From: Acanthosepion pharaonis
Lineage: Eukaryota > Mollusca > Cephalopoda > Sepiida > Sepiidae
DNA: 64,000 nt
Direction: 5' to 3'
Assembly (NCBI GenBank): GCA_903632075.3
Contig: CAHIKZ030000582.1
Span: 128,501 to 192,500, forward strand
This document shows positions 33,439 through 45,554 of this stretch, piece by piece; the stretch's first letter is position 1, and the number at the start of each line of letters is the position of its first letter. A program made the translations under genes and the position numbers. Under the pieces are notes generated by a model, which was not told where the DNA came from, did not search any database, and saw nothing but the letters and a program-made list of their open reading frames with translations.

Positions 33439-33568
33439 TGTAGGCGCACCGAAGCAGTGTAATGTTTGTCTCGCTATATCAATTACGACTGAGTAATACT
33501 CATATTCAATACTCACTGCTTTGTACTTTAGGGATCTGTGCCACATCTAAGCTACGCTTAGAAAATCA
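33439..33568 (+). repeat. tRNA-derived SINE, family A, copy 3
   Basis: Directly follows copy 2: GTTTGTCTCGCTATATCAAT, decayed box B and the end GCTACGCTTAGAAAATCAC. The two copies form a head-to-tail pair. Confidence 0.65.
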
Positions 33569-33569
33569 C

Positions 33570-34005
33570 CATGCGTTTGCATGTTTTAATTTAACCAAAC
33601 TTGAATAAAATTAATTACCTTCTGTTGGAAAATTTGATTATGAATTTCGTGAGTCAGGAAATGGATTCTCTCTTAGAGCAATGGGGATTCTGATATATCA
33701 AATGTGCCTGAGCAGCCAACTGAAAGAGGAATTTGCTAGACGCGTCTGCTTGGAAAACGAATATCCGGCCATTCGTATAAATAATTAATCAGTTTAATAC
33801 AGATTATCGTTGATTTTGATTAATAAAGTGCTATCATGACGCTCGCGCTATACATAGTGTAATGTAAGTGTAGTGTAATCATAATCGCTTCTGTCGAGGC
33901 CCAGAGGGATTATATCGTGGGCTCAACATTGCCGTGAAACATTTAGCTAATATTATCACGTTTTTATTAAGATATACAAAACTTAATATATATATGTTTG
34001 TATGT
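33570..34005. other. No recognised feature
   Basis: Has GTGTAATGTAAGTGTAGTGTAATC as a short local repeat near 33858; otherwise unique. Confidence 0.4.
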
Positions 34006-34009
34006 GCGG

Positions 34010-34050
34010 GTGAGTGAGAGTGAGAGAGAGAGAAGGAAAGAGAGAGAGAG
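34010..34050 (+). repeat. (GA)n-rich purine tract
   Basis: About 40 bp of GAGTGAGAGAGAGAGA-type purine sequence at the border of a SINE fragment. Confidence 0.85.
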
Positions 34051-34051
34051 G

Positions 34052-34340
34052 CACTGTTAAGTCGAGTTCGAATTCCATTATATTACATTCACTTACCTTC
34101 TAATACACTTGGTAAAGTTATGAATACATTAGATCTCCCATCCTTAAGTATGGGTAAAGACAATTACAGACTGGTTACTCGAGCTTTGGTTGGGAAAGGG
34201 TCAAGTAGAAGGACAACTTTGTATTCAAAACCAACTTAGGGTCTTTTGGGGACCTTGTGGCTTAATGCGCGCCAGTTCTCTGTATTCAGCCCTTTAAAAA
34301 AGTGTGGGTAATTCAGCAAAAGCCTCCACCGCTATATGAA
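34052..34340 (+). repeat. tRNA-derived SINE, family B, diverged copy
   Basis: GTCGAGTTCGAATTCCATTA then CATTCACTTACCTTCTAATAC, TTTTGGGGACCTTGTGGC and CTCTGTATTCAGCCCTT align in order with 53490-53725. The A-box end is missing, replaced by the GA tract. Confidence 0.7.
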
Positions 34341-34740
34341 AAAGAAAACATGTATATTTTTATTTATGTGAAATGATATCATTGATATGAAGCGTCATTT
34401 AAACGAAAATAATGGATGTTTTTTCTAATCCAGTTTGTACACGATGCGGTATATTGGTCAATGGTAATAAGTAATCATAAAAAAAAACCCATTCGCATGA
34501 GAATAATGCGATAAGTACGCTTGAGATTTAAAAAACTCCCTCCGATTATAATGGCGGGACACTCCAAACAAGCGTTTCTAGTTTCTCAAAAGCGAAAACA
34601 TAAATCATCACTATTTTGATATATATCTTTTTAAGTAAAGAAAAAAGAAAGGAGTAAAATCAGTAAAATTTTATAACTTAGAAGAAGTCTGTTGAGTATA
34701 ATAATTGCTAATAGTCTAATTCCATAATGCAAGTTGATTA

Positions 34741-35277
<537 letters not shown>

Positions 35278-35279
<2 letters not shown>

Positions 35280-35770
35280 TGGTAATGTTAAATCTTACAT
35301 CTGCTTTTTAATGTTTTTCCTCAATCAATCTTGAAAATATCAATTTTTACGCATATAGGCAGAATGACAATTTCCCATAACCCTTTAACATGCAGTTATT
35401 CGGACAATATAGTCATTTGTCGCTGGTATTTGTTGGACATTTATATAATACGATCTTTACTAATTCTACAAACGCTGAAATCTGTAAATATCTCGGGAGA
35501 ACAGACTTTACAACCAAAACTTATATACAAATTCCAATAGCATGGTATTAGAAACCTGATGAAAAGTTCAATACAATTGCTCTACATTTATAGCCTTATA
35601 TCATACTACATTGATCAGAATCAATATCAACACTTCGAAGTCAGGTTTAGTATACTCATTTTGTATAATGAGACCGTAATATAGCGGACGCTGTTATCAC
35701 AATTGTTTATTACTCCTTTGTCCCCATGTCACACAAAAATAAAACGTCTAAAAATTCTTTCTTTTGTTTA
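35278..35770. other. No recognised feature
   Basis: Unique-looking; one 69-codon plus-strand open stretch lacks motifs. Confidence 0.4.
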
Positions 35771-35774
35771 AGTT

Positions 35775-35945
35775 GTTCGGACTGTTTTCCTCATATTTAT
35801 TGTCATATTCACGAGGTTTTAGTCGTTGTACGCTCCGACCTTCTTCAGGTGAATTGAATTTCAAACTGAATCCTTTATCTCAATAAATATGAGGAGAATA
35901 ATCCGAATAACTTAAATAGTTAAAATACCTCATTTCAGAAATATA
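35775..35945. mobile_element. Pair of inverted PLE ends without a body
   Basis: Left half (35775-35870, minus): GTTCGGACTGTTTTCCTCAT, GTCGTTGTACGCTCCGACC and TTCTTCAGGTG. Right half (35880-35945, plus): AATATGAGGAGAATAATCCG and CCTCATTTCAGAAATATAGA. These are the two LTR-like ends of the PLE family with the interior reduced to a few bases. The minus-strand core keeps CTGAAGA and a GGTCGG/CGACT stem, but GAAA reads AAAA. Confidence 0.6.
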
Positions 35946-36000
35946 GATAGATTTCCCCCGGTTAAAATGGCCAAAATGTAAAAAAAAAAAAAAAAAAAAG

Positions 36001-36415
36001 ATTATAAGCTGCCATTTCGCTCCTTGATGATTATGGCATGTCATATCTTAGGTCCTTAATAGCCAATCTTCAATTCGATCACTAGTGCAAGAGTGTCTCT
36101 ATCGCCAATGAAACATGTGCAGTACGAAAGGTACCTTAGTTTATATGAATCGCCCAGATAACATATTTTATAGAACAAGTCGTTGAGGTAGCAGGATACC
36201 GTGCTCAAGTTGACGGGAAATCCAAACTTTTTAAGGTTGATATATGATACTTGAACATTAGCATGATACTAGGTTTCCTGTCCACGTTTAACATATGGCT
36301 TTTAGCTATGCTTAGTAAATAATTCTTTACAATTTCATTTTCTTCAATAAAATGAATGGAACACTTCGGCTGATTGGCATTTATTTACATTCGTAAAAAT
36401 AATACCCTAGATTTT
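36001..36415. other. No recognised feature
   Basis: Follows a poly-A run (35981-35999). No family similarity found within the window. Confidence 0.4.
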
Positions 36416-36424
36416 GCTGCGTAA

Positions 36425-36500
36425 CTCAACCGAGTGAAGATAGCTCAGTGGTAGACGCTCTGAATCGGTTCCGATACTAGCTTGAGGCATTCGGATGTCT
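36425..36500 (+). repeat. tRNA-like head upstream of a hammerhead-like motif
   Basis: GATAGCTCAGTGGTAGACGC is close to a tRNA D-arm/A-box sequence. A B-box is not clear (GAGGCATTCGG). It ends GGATGTCTAG, also found just before the motif at 48533. Confidence 0.4.
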
Positions 36501-36504
36501 AGTA

Positions 36505-36544
36505 GCACTGAAGAGCAATGCTAGAGCGAAACATTACTGTCTGC
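36505..36544 (+). ncRNA. Hammerhead-ribozyme-like motif
   Basis: GCA (stem I), CTGAAGA (36508-36514), weak stem II GC/GC, GAAA (36528-36531), CA-TTAC-TG mini stem III, then TC before TGC (stem I partner). Cleavage would fall after C36541. All core nucleotides are present; stem II is only 2 bp unless mismatches are tolerated. A (TA)n tract begins 15 bp later. Confidence 0.5.
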
Positions 36545-36555
36545 GAATGACTATC

Positions 36556-36556
<1 letters not shown>

Positions 36557-36610
<54 letters not shown>

Positions 36611-36700
36611 AGAAAAATTTATTATATATGAATAAATAAATTTTAAGGTGATGCTTAAATGGTACGAGGAATTTAGCACATTTAGCCATGTGTGTGTATG

Positions 36701-36765
<65 letters not shown>

Positions 36766-36857
36766 AGAAAAAATTTATTATATATGAATAAATAAATTTT
36801 AAGGTGATGCTTAAATGGTACGAAGAATTTTAGCACATTTAGCCATGTGTGTGTGTA

Positions 36858-36914
<57 letters not shown>

Positions 36915-36993
36915 AGAAAAATTTATTATATATGAATAAATAAATTTTAAGGTGATGCTTAAATGGTACGAGGAATTTTAGCACATTTAGCCA

Positions 36994-37038
<45 letters not shown>

Positions 37039-37117
37039 AGAAAAATTTATTATATATGAATAAATAAATTTCAAGGTGATGCTTAAATGGTACGAGGAAT
37101 TTTAGCACATTTAGCCA

Positions 37118-37198
<81 letters not shown>
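36557..37198 (+). repeat. Tandem array of (TA)n-containing units
   Basis: TCAAGAAAAATTTATTATAT, GGTGATGCTTAAATGGTACG and TTTAGCCATGTGTGTG repeat four times (unit starts near 36608, 36764, 36912 and 37036). Each copy is separated by a (TG)n(TA)n tract of different length. The non-microsatellite part is almost identical between units, so amplification was recent. Confidence 0.93.
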
Positions 37199-37200
<2 letters not shown>

Positions 37201-37337
37201 CAATATTTTGGTAACAAGTAATCAGCCAGTAATCAGAACTAATCAGTGTTTAATTTTTTATTTTATAATTTCAAATTTGAAAAACTGGTAAAATACAAAA
37301 TCAGCAAACATAATGTCGGATCTTTTTAAATTAAAAT

Positions 37338-37342
<5 letters not shown>

Positions 37343-37407
<65 letters not shown>
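37343..37407. repeat. (TA)n microsatellite
   Basis: Pure TA tract of about 65 bp ending in ATATGTGGGGG. Confidence 0.97.
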
Positions 37408-37409
<2 letters not shown>

Positions 37410-37410
<1 letters not shown>

Positions 37411-38505
37411 GGGGTGTTCAAATGTATTGATTATTCATTGTGAAATGGTATCCGATTTTTGAAGGTTATTCATGAATTTCTCTTAAATTGTGTTTCACTA
37501 ATGTAAGTCTGTATTCGCTGTGAAACCTTTTTTGTTAGACATATTAATCGAAAGTATTGCTAAACATTTTACGACCTTTATCTCTTGTTCAAATCTGACC
37601 AAATATGAAATATTTTGGGAAGTACTTCTTGGTTGGGCCTAGTTGTTTTCACCATTTTCTCGTAAATCATAACATTTTTTCTTCATAAATTACCTCATTT
37701 ACAACATACTTTTTCACAAAATGGCTACTTTAATTTTGTAAGAAATTAAAAAAAAATGAACACTGTCAAAATTCTATTCAACATATATTCATCATTAATG
37801 TCAAAGTATGCTGCAGTCATGTTTCTGTAAAAATATCCAGACTTCCTTGCTAAGAGAGGAAAACGTGCTTCTAGATAGTAATTGGATTACGGCGAAACAC
37901 AGGATATGGTATCGACTATGTCTTGCTTAAAATGTAATATAACTGTCAGTGAACGCATCTTGATTGAAGACCTATCTCTGGAGTCATAGCTGGTTTTCCA
38001 GCGGAAAATCTATTTTTTTTTCTCTTGTCTTTTAACGGGGGATTATGCAGTGTGCGTTCAGCACACCGGAACTGTCCGTCCTGACAATGTTTTATGATAG
38101 GATATTTAACTAAATGACGCTGATATGAAATGAAATACCAATGTTGAAGTGGGGAAAAGTCTAATATGGGGGAACGAGATGGGATTTGTATGGACTTACA
38201 GACGAAAGAGAAATGTCTTTTTCGTCTCTCTTTAAAGCGGGAGATTAATCGGACGCAGTGTAAGCAGAATTATGTAAAAATAAAACAAAAGATTCAGATA
38301 TAAAAAAAAGCTTAATGAGTTACCCGCGATGATTGATTGCCAAATATTATTAACTGAAATAATGATGGCACTAAAAAGACATTCACTGAACACGGGTAAT
38401 ATGAAAAGATTATTTCGTTAAATATTACGTCTGTATCATTTCAGAAGTACTCAACAGACTATCTAGCAAGATATTAATATCATACAAAGAAATAAGTAGA
38501 ATCGC
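37410..38505. other. No recognised feature
   Basis: 1.1 kb of unique-looking sequence with no frame above 60 codons. Confidence 0.45.
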
Positions 38506-38506
38506 A

Positions 38507-38510
<4 letters not shown>

Positions 38511-38546
<36 letters not shown>
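38511..38546. repeat. (TA)n microsatellite
   Basis: TA tract of 36 bp. Confidence 0.96.
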
Positions 38547-38549
<3 letters not shown>

Positions 38550-38599
38550 GGTATGACTTTTGCCTGATAGCGTAACTATCCGGGTTTTAATTCTCGTTA

Positions 38600-38655
38600 G
38601 TGGATGCGAACTGCTAATGAGTCCCATATATAGGACGAAACGGTCATCCAGTGCT
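38600..38655 (+). ncRNA. Decayed hammerhead-like motif
   Basis: CTAATGA (one base off CTGATGA), a 4-bp stem II GTCC/GGAC around CATATATA, then GAAAC. ACTG before and CAGT after could be stem I. The G-to-A change in the core should abolish cleavage. It lies 60 bp after a (TA)n tract. Confidence 0.35.
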
Positions 38656-38741
38656 TTCTGCATTCTTTTGAGGTTTCTTCTAGACTTAATTATAATTCTC
38701 TAAAATTCTCCTAAATTCTATCATATATATATATATATTAA

Positions 38742-39320
38742 GAAATGGACAAGGTCCGACAATTTATTTATTGAAGACATTTTTTATGTTTAACGTTGTT
38801 ATTTATAGATACAAGTATTTAAGCAAATGCTCTGTTTATGATAAACAGTATTAAATAACATTTACCGGCCTGAATGTCCGAGAAATTTTCATATGACAGG
38901 ATTCGAACCTGCATCCTATACGGAAGCGTCATTTACGCTGACGTGCCTTAACCGTCTCGGCCACAAAGAACCTTTCGGTAGACAAGGTCGAATTGAATTG
39001 AAGTTTATAAGCGGTTCCGGTAAATGTTATTTATAAGTTTATAAACAGTAAATTCGACCATGTCTACCGTAAGGTTCTTTGTGGCCGAGCGGTCAAGACA
39101 CTTCAGCGTATATGACGGTTCCGTATAGGATGCAGGTTCGAATCCTGTCAAAGAACGAATATTTTCTATGAAAATTTCTCGGACGTTCAGGCCGGTAAAT
39201 GTTATTTAATACTGTTTATCATAAACAGAGCATTTGTTAAATACTTGTATCTAATAAATAACAACGTTAAACATAAAATGTCTTTAATAAATAAATTGTC
39301 GGACCTTGTCCATTTCTTAA
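38742..39320. repeat. Inverted pair of SINE family C copies
   Basis: The left copy (minus) and right copy (plus) share TTAAGAAATGGACAAGGTCC at the outer ends, ATAAACAGTATTAAATAACA, TTTACCGGCCTGAATGTCCG and a tRNA-like head facing inward. The arms are about 270 nt, closely matching. In family order: tRNA-like head, AAATTTCTCGGACATTCAGG, GCCGGTAAATGTT, then the tail ending TTGTCGGACCTTGTCCATTTC. The head-to-head arrangement forms a large palindrome. Confidence 0.88.
39075..39155 (+). tRNA. tRNA-like head of SINE family C (tRNA pseudogene)
   Basis: 81 nt: acceptor stem TTCTTTG/CAAAGAA (7 bp perfect), D-arm TGGCCGAGCGGTCAAG, an anticodon-arm-like stretch around GCGTATA, a long variable arm TTCC/AGGA and T-arm CAGG-TTCGAAT-CCTG. 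The shape is class II (Ser/Leu-like). The anticodon loop is not canonical, so a functional tRNA is unlikely. The minus-strand partner (38892-38970) has the better anticodon stem, CGTCA/TGACG. Confidence 0.55.
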
Positions 39321-39334
39321 CATATAGCTATATA

Positions 39335-39600
39335 TAAAGACATTTTATGTTTTTACAATCTTTTTTCATAGATACAAATATTTAAGTAAATGCTGTTAAT
39401 AATAAACAGTATTAAACAACATTTACCGGCCTGAATGTCCGAGAAATTTTCAGAGAAAATATCCGTACTCCGACAGGATTCGAACTTTTATCCTATACGG
39501 AACCGTCATTTAGCTTGACGTGCCTTTTACCAATTTGGCCACAGAGGAGCGTTCGGTTAGCAAGGTCGAATTTACTGTATTTAAACTTCAATCTTCCATG
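39335..39600 (-). repeat. SINE family C, third copy
   Basis: Minus orientation: tail AAAGACATTTTATGTTTTTA, TTTACCGGCCTGAATGTCCG, then ACAGGATTCGAACTTTTATCC and the decayed head TTGGCCACAGAGG. Confidence 0.8.
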
Positions 39601-39664
39601 AATCTCTCACGTGCATTCATATCTGCTCATGGCGTATCAAATGTAAACAAATGACGTCACACAT

Positions 39665-39797
39665 TATAGAATGGACAAAGTCCGACAATTATTTTAAGAC
39701 ATTTTTATAGATACAAATTTTTAAGTAAATGCTGTTTGTAATAAACAGTATTAAACAAAATTTTCCGGCCTGAATATCCTAGGAGAAATTTTCACAG

Positions 39798-39798
<1 letters not shown>
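39665..39798 (-). repeat. SINE family C, partial copy
   Basis: GAATGGACAAAGTCCGACAA to TTTTCCGGCCTGAATATCC. The head is missing; the copy stops at a (TA)n tract. Confidence 0.75.

Positions 39799-39799
<1 letters not shown>

Positions 39800-39848
<49 letters not shown>
39800..39848. repeat. (TA)n microsatellite
   Basis: TA tract of about 48 bp ending in ATATGGGGGCG. Confidence 0.96.
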
Positions 39849-39849
<1 letters not shown>

Positions 39850-39851
<2 letters not shown>

Positions 39852-42595
39852 GGGCGTATTTAAATGACAGAATTTAAAGTAATTATCATTATAAACTTGA
39901 TGCTTGTCTCGTCGTAATTAGGAAACGATTTGATGATACAGATGTGGTTTCTCTGACTTGATATTTCCAAGCGACAATTGTTGCCGCCAGGGAAACTTAT
40001 AAGCGATCTACGTCAATTTATTAAGTGGTGAATGTCTGTTGACAACGAAATCTCTCATAAGTTCTTCCGACTGAAGTAAATTCGATTTTTGATTGTATTC
40101 AGTGTTTTCTTTGATTGTATTCTTTACGCTTTTTTTTAATTAAAAATGCCATTTTTCATACAAGGCGTCTTAGCAGAAATTTGAGATTATGCTTTTATCA
40201 GAATATCTGTCATGATGAATATATCAGTTTTCGGATTTTCTTCGGGACACACATTACAAATGCGGGATTTTGCTAACGTGCATATAATGTATGTGTTTAT
40301 GTTTGCTTTGGGGCTGAGTTACTTACATGCATTTGTGACATGCATCTGTGACATTTAATGTACACAAGCACACGCCTACACACCAAGCCATTTTGACCGA
40401 GTTTAAAATAAGACATTGCAATGATACATACCCCGACATTTCAGACTGGACAACCCCTACCCTTAACTGAGCAATAAAATCAAAGAGGCTAAAGAAAATT
40501 TAAAGCACTAAAAAAAAATAAGTGAGAAAATTTCATTAAACATTTAAGAAATTCAGTAAAATATAGGATTACTTTTTAAACCTATTTCATCTTACATGAG
40601 AACACGCAATATATACACTCAGGAATGAAATTTCTTATTCTACAGTAATTGATTATATAATGAAAAAAATTAACTAATATATAAAAAAATAACTATATAC
40701 ATTTACTCTATGAATGAAAAAAAAAAACTAACATAAATTAGTTCGCTATTTTTTTTGATTCCAGGATGCCGCAGTTATCAAATTTTCATAGCTAACTGAT
40801 TGTTATCATTAAGAATGAACATCCAATTTAGGGACTGAAAAAATGCGAATACATTTTGCCAGAATGCTTTGGTTTGAACATCACATCTAGCATTTTTTGT
40901 TTTTGTTCTGTTTTAAGTTACTAAATTTGTATCCTTTGCATTTGTTTCAAATAACTGTAACAACACTTAAATAGACTGTACCAAATTTCCTGTTTTTAGG
41001 CGCCATGTATAAGGCAATGACACCTGTGTAAAATGAAACGAAAGTAAGCCGCCCATTTAAAGCAGATTTATGACATCACTGTATTTACATTTAATATATT
41101 TTCTAAGAAATGTAATATTTTAAATGGACCATCTATTTCGATTTGAAATTGGATCGTCTTGCCGACAACGAAACGACAAATTCTGAACTAATTATTTACA
41201 TTCCTACTTATGCATAACGTTCTGTATTTAAATCCGTATCAACGTGCTTTTTTCGCTTTGAATTCATTTTTCACCTAGGAAAGGTTTTTTTTTTCTTGTT
41301 AGTTTCGGCTTGGGTTGGCTGGTAGTTCGCTAATATAGAAACGTTTGATTTTTATATTTGGAATATATTTAGCTTATTTAATTAAAGTAAGTATAGCATA
41401 TATCTATTTTATTTCCGTTGGACTTACAACCGTATCGTAGGTTTTCATTGCCAAAATAAAACGTGTTTTTTGCGAAATTCATTAAAAAATATACTTTAGG
41501 GAAACAGTGTTGTTTTTTCTTTAAATTAAATTTTAATAAAACTCTTCTCTATTAAATTTGTATTCATAAAAGAACAGACGCTAATGATTACCTTTATTTT
41601 GGTTCAATCTGTATTTTGAAGATATATTGAATTTTTACCACGTTTACTGAAATTCAACATTTTAATTTTATTTGATTTAAACATTCATTAAACTGATTTT
41701 TCTCTTACTTCTGATTAAAAATATTAAATAATTTGTTAATAATATTTTATGTTTAAATTTTAAATGTGTTTTCTTCCAAATAATTTTTCTAAGCTTTTCT
41801 TTTTAAACTGCGTAATTTATTTTTAAAAAATCCATTACTTGATATATAGCTAATTTAATATTTTTATCTATGATAGTGTTATTCATAATAAATGTAGATG
41901 AAATTTAATTTTTGTATTAGTAATTTATTTTCAATTTGAAAAATTATGTTGAAATTTAGTTTTACAGGTAAAAGCAAAAATAGGAGGAAACGTGATATTT
42001 TATAAAAATTAATGAAAACCATTCATTAAGAACGTCGTTATGTGAAGGTAATACCATAAATAACTTCAATAAAATAAATTCGATACATTTTGATGCTGTA
42101 AACGAGGTGCTAAATCATGCATTTCTAAGAGTAATTTTTTTCTGCTTCTACTTTTCCACAAGTATAATTTGTACATTTCAGGCAAAATAAGTCAGCATAG
42201 CAATAGTTACTTTAACTATGAACAAGAAAATACATAAAATAAGTTGTTGTCCAGTTTGTTTAATGCTATTTTTAATCCATAATTCATAGTTTCAATATTC
42301 TTTTTGTTTCATTAACTTTGATAATTCATTTAAAGACTAAAATGCATATAACATAAATATCGGAAGCTCCACTAAATTATATATGAATTCTTTTAAGACA
42401 TTAGTAAAGAAAAAAATATAACAATATTAACTTTTCCAGCCAAATTAGTTTTTCTCTTAATCGTCGCTCCCTGTGAAAAATAAAATAGGCCTTCAGTTCT
42501 TAATGAGAGATTCATGATAACATAGAATTACACAAAATTTTGTCATGGACTTATGTCATCATCAAATTTGTTAAAGTCACACAATTCTGGGGTTT
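39850..42595. other. Long repeat-poor AT-rich stretch
   Basis: 2.7 kb without microsatellites or recognised families, strongly T- and A-biased around 41400-42000. No open stretch above 60 codons. It could be intron or old intergenic DNA. Confidence 0.45.
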
Positions 42596-42599
42596 TCCA

Positions 42600-42930
42600 C
42601 TTATAGTTGATTTTGGTAACCTTCAGGTAATTTCGAAGTGAACCCTTTATTTAATCGATGTCTTCTCAATAGTAAGAGGTGACAACTGTCTACTGGATTT
42701 ATTCATTGGTTCATGAATATGGAGGTATAGTTATTGTAAGCCGTGTAGTGCAGAATCCGAAACAGGGTTCACAATTACTGAGCAGTACTAAAAAGAATAA
42801 GACGATAAACTAAGTGTTCAGTTGAAAATTATCTGATAAATTCCCAGGTGGACGATGCAACAACAGAAACATTGTGATAACGGTAAAGATCAGTACATTC
42901 TTTCGAATATTAAATATTAGGAAATTGTGT
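42600..42930. mobile_element. Very old PLE ends (tentative)
   Basis: CCTTCAGGTAATTTCGAAGTGAACCCTTTATTTAA near 42620 resembles the left PLE end. AACAGAAACATTGTGATAACG then AAAGATCAGTACATTC near 42860 resembles the right end in opposite orientation. Divergence is large. Confidence 0.3.
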
Positions 42931-43109
42931 AAATCTGTATTTTCCCGCTTTTATTCTAGTTGGAGTGAGACATTTTGGCAAGCAGTTATTAGCATGTTAG
43001 GAGTATGAAGCAGGCAGCAATGATATTTTGAATCTGTTCTAAGGCATTACTTGCAAAATGAAAACTTTAAACAATACCCTTTGCATTAAATATATTCTCT
43101 TTATGCATT

Positions 43110-43325
43110 ATTTTTAAGAATACAATTTATTTAAGTAAATGCACTTTTTTTTTTTAATTAAATAGTTTTAATTACATTTACCGGCGTGACTGTTCGAAAA
43201 ATATGTGTTCTTCAACAGGAATCCAACCTGTATTCCTATACGGGAAGCGCCATTTGATCTGCTGTGCTATAACACTTAGCTACAGAGAAGATTATTAAAT
43301 AATTGTCGGACTAAATCCATTTCAT
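43110..43325 (-). repeat. SINE family C, diverged copy
   Basis: ATTTACCGGCGTGACTGTTC, AACAGGAATCCAACCTGTAT and AATTGTCGGACTAAATCC are all present, but with substitutions in box B and the head. Confidence 0.65.
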
Positions 43326-43332
43326 TATCTAA

Positions 43333-43416
43333 CTCTCCCTCCCTCGCTCTCTCTGCCTTTCTTTACCTTCTCTCTCTTTTACTCCCTCTCTCCACCTTCT
43401 CTCTCTCTGTCTCTTC

Positions 43417-43509
<93 letters not shown>
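43333..43509 (+). repeat. Polypyrimidine tract followed by (TA)n
   Basis: About 120 bp almost only of C and T, including a 33-bp (CT)n run, then about 58 bp of TA. Such mirror-like pyrimidine tracts can form triplex DNA. Confidence 0.93.
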
Positions 43510-43514
<5 letters not shown>

Positions 43515-44090
43515 CTGGTTAACTTGATTCAGTTGTATTTACTTAGTATATTTTTTTTTTCAAAGGAAACTTGTTTTTAATCTAGCTTTCTTCATTTTTT
43601 TTCTTTATTCTACCTAAGAATACTAACTTTAATTTGCAAAGAAATTTGATCAGTTCTTGGCTAGGCTTGTAATCTCCTTTGTGAATATTCGAGGGAAAAA
43701 TCAATCAGTCAATCATTCAATCAGATCGACTCGCAATCGATTTTCTGCTCGACCACAACTTTGTTGTTTTTTTGTCTTCATTGTTTCCTGTGTTGTTTTT
43801 TCCATGCAAAGATTCAATCTATGGCCTACACTAAAAATAAATATTGATCATTCCTATTTTTCCCAATCAGAATCACAGAAGACTTAATGCACTCACTCAA
43901 AAACGTATATTTCCGGGGCACTACCTAACATATAGACGCCCAATAATGCAACCAATGTATACCCACTAAGCTCCATAATGCAGTGTAGTTATATCTAAAT
44001 ATATATTGTTCTTTACTCATCCGGCACACAGAAACATTCATGACTGTTGCAAGAGACGGACACGCACGCACACAAACACACATATATATC
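43510..44090. other. No recognised feature
   Basis: A 76-codon plus-strand frame (43657-43887) shows no motif. Confidence 0.4.
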
Positions 44091-44094
44091 TGTC

Positions 44095-44389
44095 TATATT
44101 TCTGAGATGAGGTATTATGTACATTATTTACATTATTCGGATTATTGTCCTCATCTTTGTCGCCATATTTATTAAACGATTCGGCTGTTGTACTCTCAGG
44201 TCTTCTTCAGGTGGTTGGAATGTCGAACTGAACCTTTTATTTCGCTCACATGGGTAGACTGTTCTAGGTCCACGTGCCATGTTTAATAGTAAAGTTATCA
44301 GTTATCTCCCGTTAATTTCCCTCTGAAAGTTCTCCACTGCTATAACCGAGTAGTGAACTCACACTCTGATCCACCCAACGCCTTTATCC

Positions 44390-44392
<3 letters not shown>
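44095..44392 (-). mobile_element. PLE 3' end, copy 3
   Basis: Begins TTTCTGAGATGAGGTATTAT, then TTATTCGGATTATTGTCCTC, TCTTCTTCAGGTGGTTGGAA, CCACGTGCCATGTTTA, and ends in the tRNA-like piece CACCCAACGCCTTTATCC directly at a (TA)n tract. The hammerhead core is mutated (GAATC in place of GAAAC on the minus strand). No coding part. Confidence 0.7.

Positions 44393-44456
<64 letters not shown>
44391..44456. repeat. (TA)n(TG)n microsatellite
   Basis: About 27 bp TA then 38 bp TG. Confidence 0.97.
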
Positions 44457-44458
<2 letters not shown>

Positions 44459-45258
44459 GCTTTCTCAGAATTAACCTGTAGAAAAAGACAATATGCATTG
44501 AGAAAAAAGACAATGGGAAAAAAAACGTTTCGTCCGATGTGGACTTTTTCAAGGCAAAAAACGAAATGAATTTATTGAAACAAAGTATCTATAAACAACA
44601 CACAAAATGTCGTTAGCAACTAGAAAAATTTAGAAACGCTATTGTGTATTCATATTGTCAACTGAAAAATTACGTCAATTACTTTGAAGAGAATTTTTTT
44701 TTTATGCGAATATTTTCACATCTAGAAATATTGTTTGTATTGATGTGTTGACGGATTTAACCGTTTACTTTTGATTTCTTGATATATTTGTTTGGGAGAG
44801 TAATGATTCTGTTAGAAAAAGTGATATTGGTAAAAAAAAAATAGGCGTAGATTAATATTTGGATAATATTCAATGGCGGCACTCTCGAGGATTCTCATTC
44901 TGAGTGAATTATTTTCATTTTTATGAGCATAGCATTTATAAAATCAAAATCGTGAGTGAATTTATTTCTATGTATTTCTTAAATTGTTATTTATGAGGTC
45001 TCTTTTGTGCTCATAAATACGTTTTTTTTTTTTATTTCTGCATGTTTCTCCAATGTATTGTGAGGAACAGTTTTGGCAACTTATTTTATATATGCCTCAT
45101 TCAGAAACATTATTGCTATGGGTGTTTGAAGATCTGATTATATCCATAATAGTTTTGGAAGTGTCTGGGATTATTTTGAGATTATTTCGATGGATAGGCT
45201 GCTATAGAAACCTAAGGAATATTAGACAACAAAAACCAACATCGATGTGTCCACGTGA
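44457..45258. other. No recognised gene; one hammerhead-like scar
   Basis: Minus strand near 44523-44557: CCTTGAAAAAGTCC, ACATC loop, GGACGAAACG. Stem II and GAAAC fit a hammerhead, but CTGANGA has decayed to CTTGAAAAA. The rest is AT-rich. Confidence 0.35.

Positions 45259-45314
<56 letters not shown>
45259..45314. repeat. (TA)n microsatellite
   Basis: TA tract of about 55 bp. Confidence 0.97.
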
Positions 45315-45316
<2 letters not shown>

Positions 45317-45409
45317 AAATATCAAATATTTGGTGCAGTTTAATTTATATTAGAATGAATCATTCATACAGAAACTAAATTAGTAAAGTTAATGAGAAAA
45401 AAAATGGGT

Positions 45410-45413
<4 letters not shown>

Positions 45414-45468
<55 letters not shown>
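45414..45468. repeat. (TA)n microsatellite
   Basis: TA tract of about 55 bp. Confidence 0.97.
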
Positions 45469-45470
<2 letters not shown>

Positions 45471-45554
45471 GCATTACCCCACTAACCCTCTGATGAATGT
45501 TATGATCTTTTGTCTTTTAAGGTTATAAAATATATTAGGTCTTCCTTAAATATG

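Noticed and set aside
39075..39155. Functional tRNA gene
   Set aside because: It lies in a SINE present in five copies, the anticodon loop is not canonical and the partners are degenerate.
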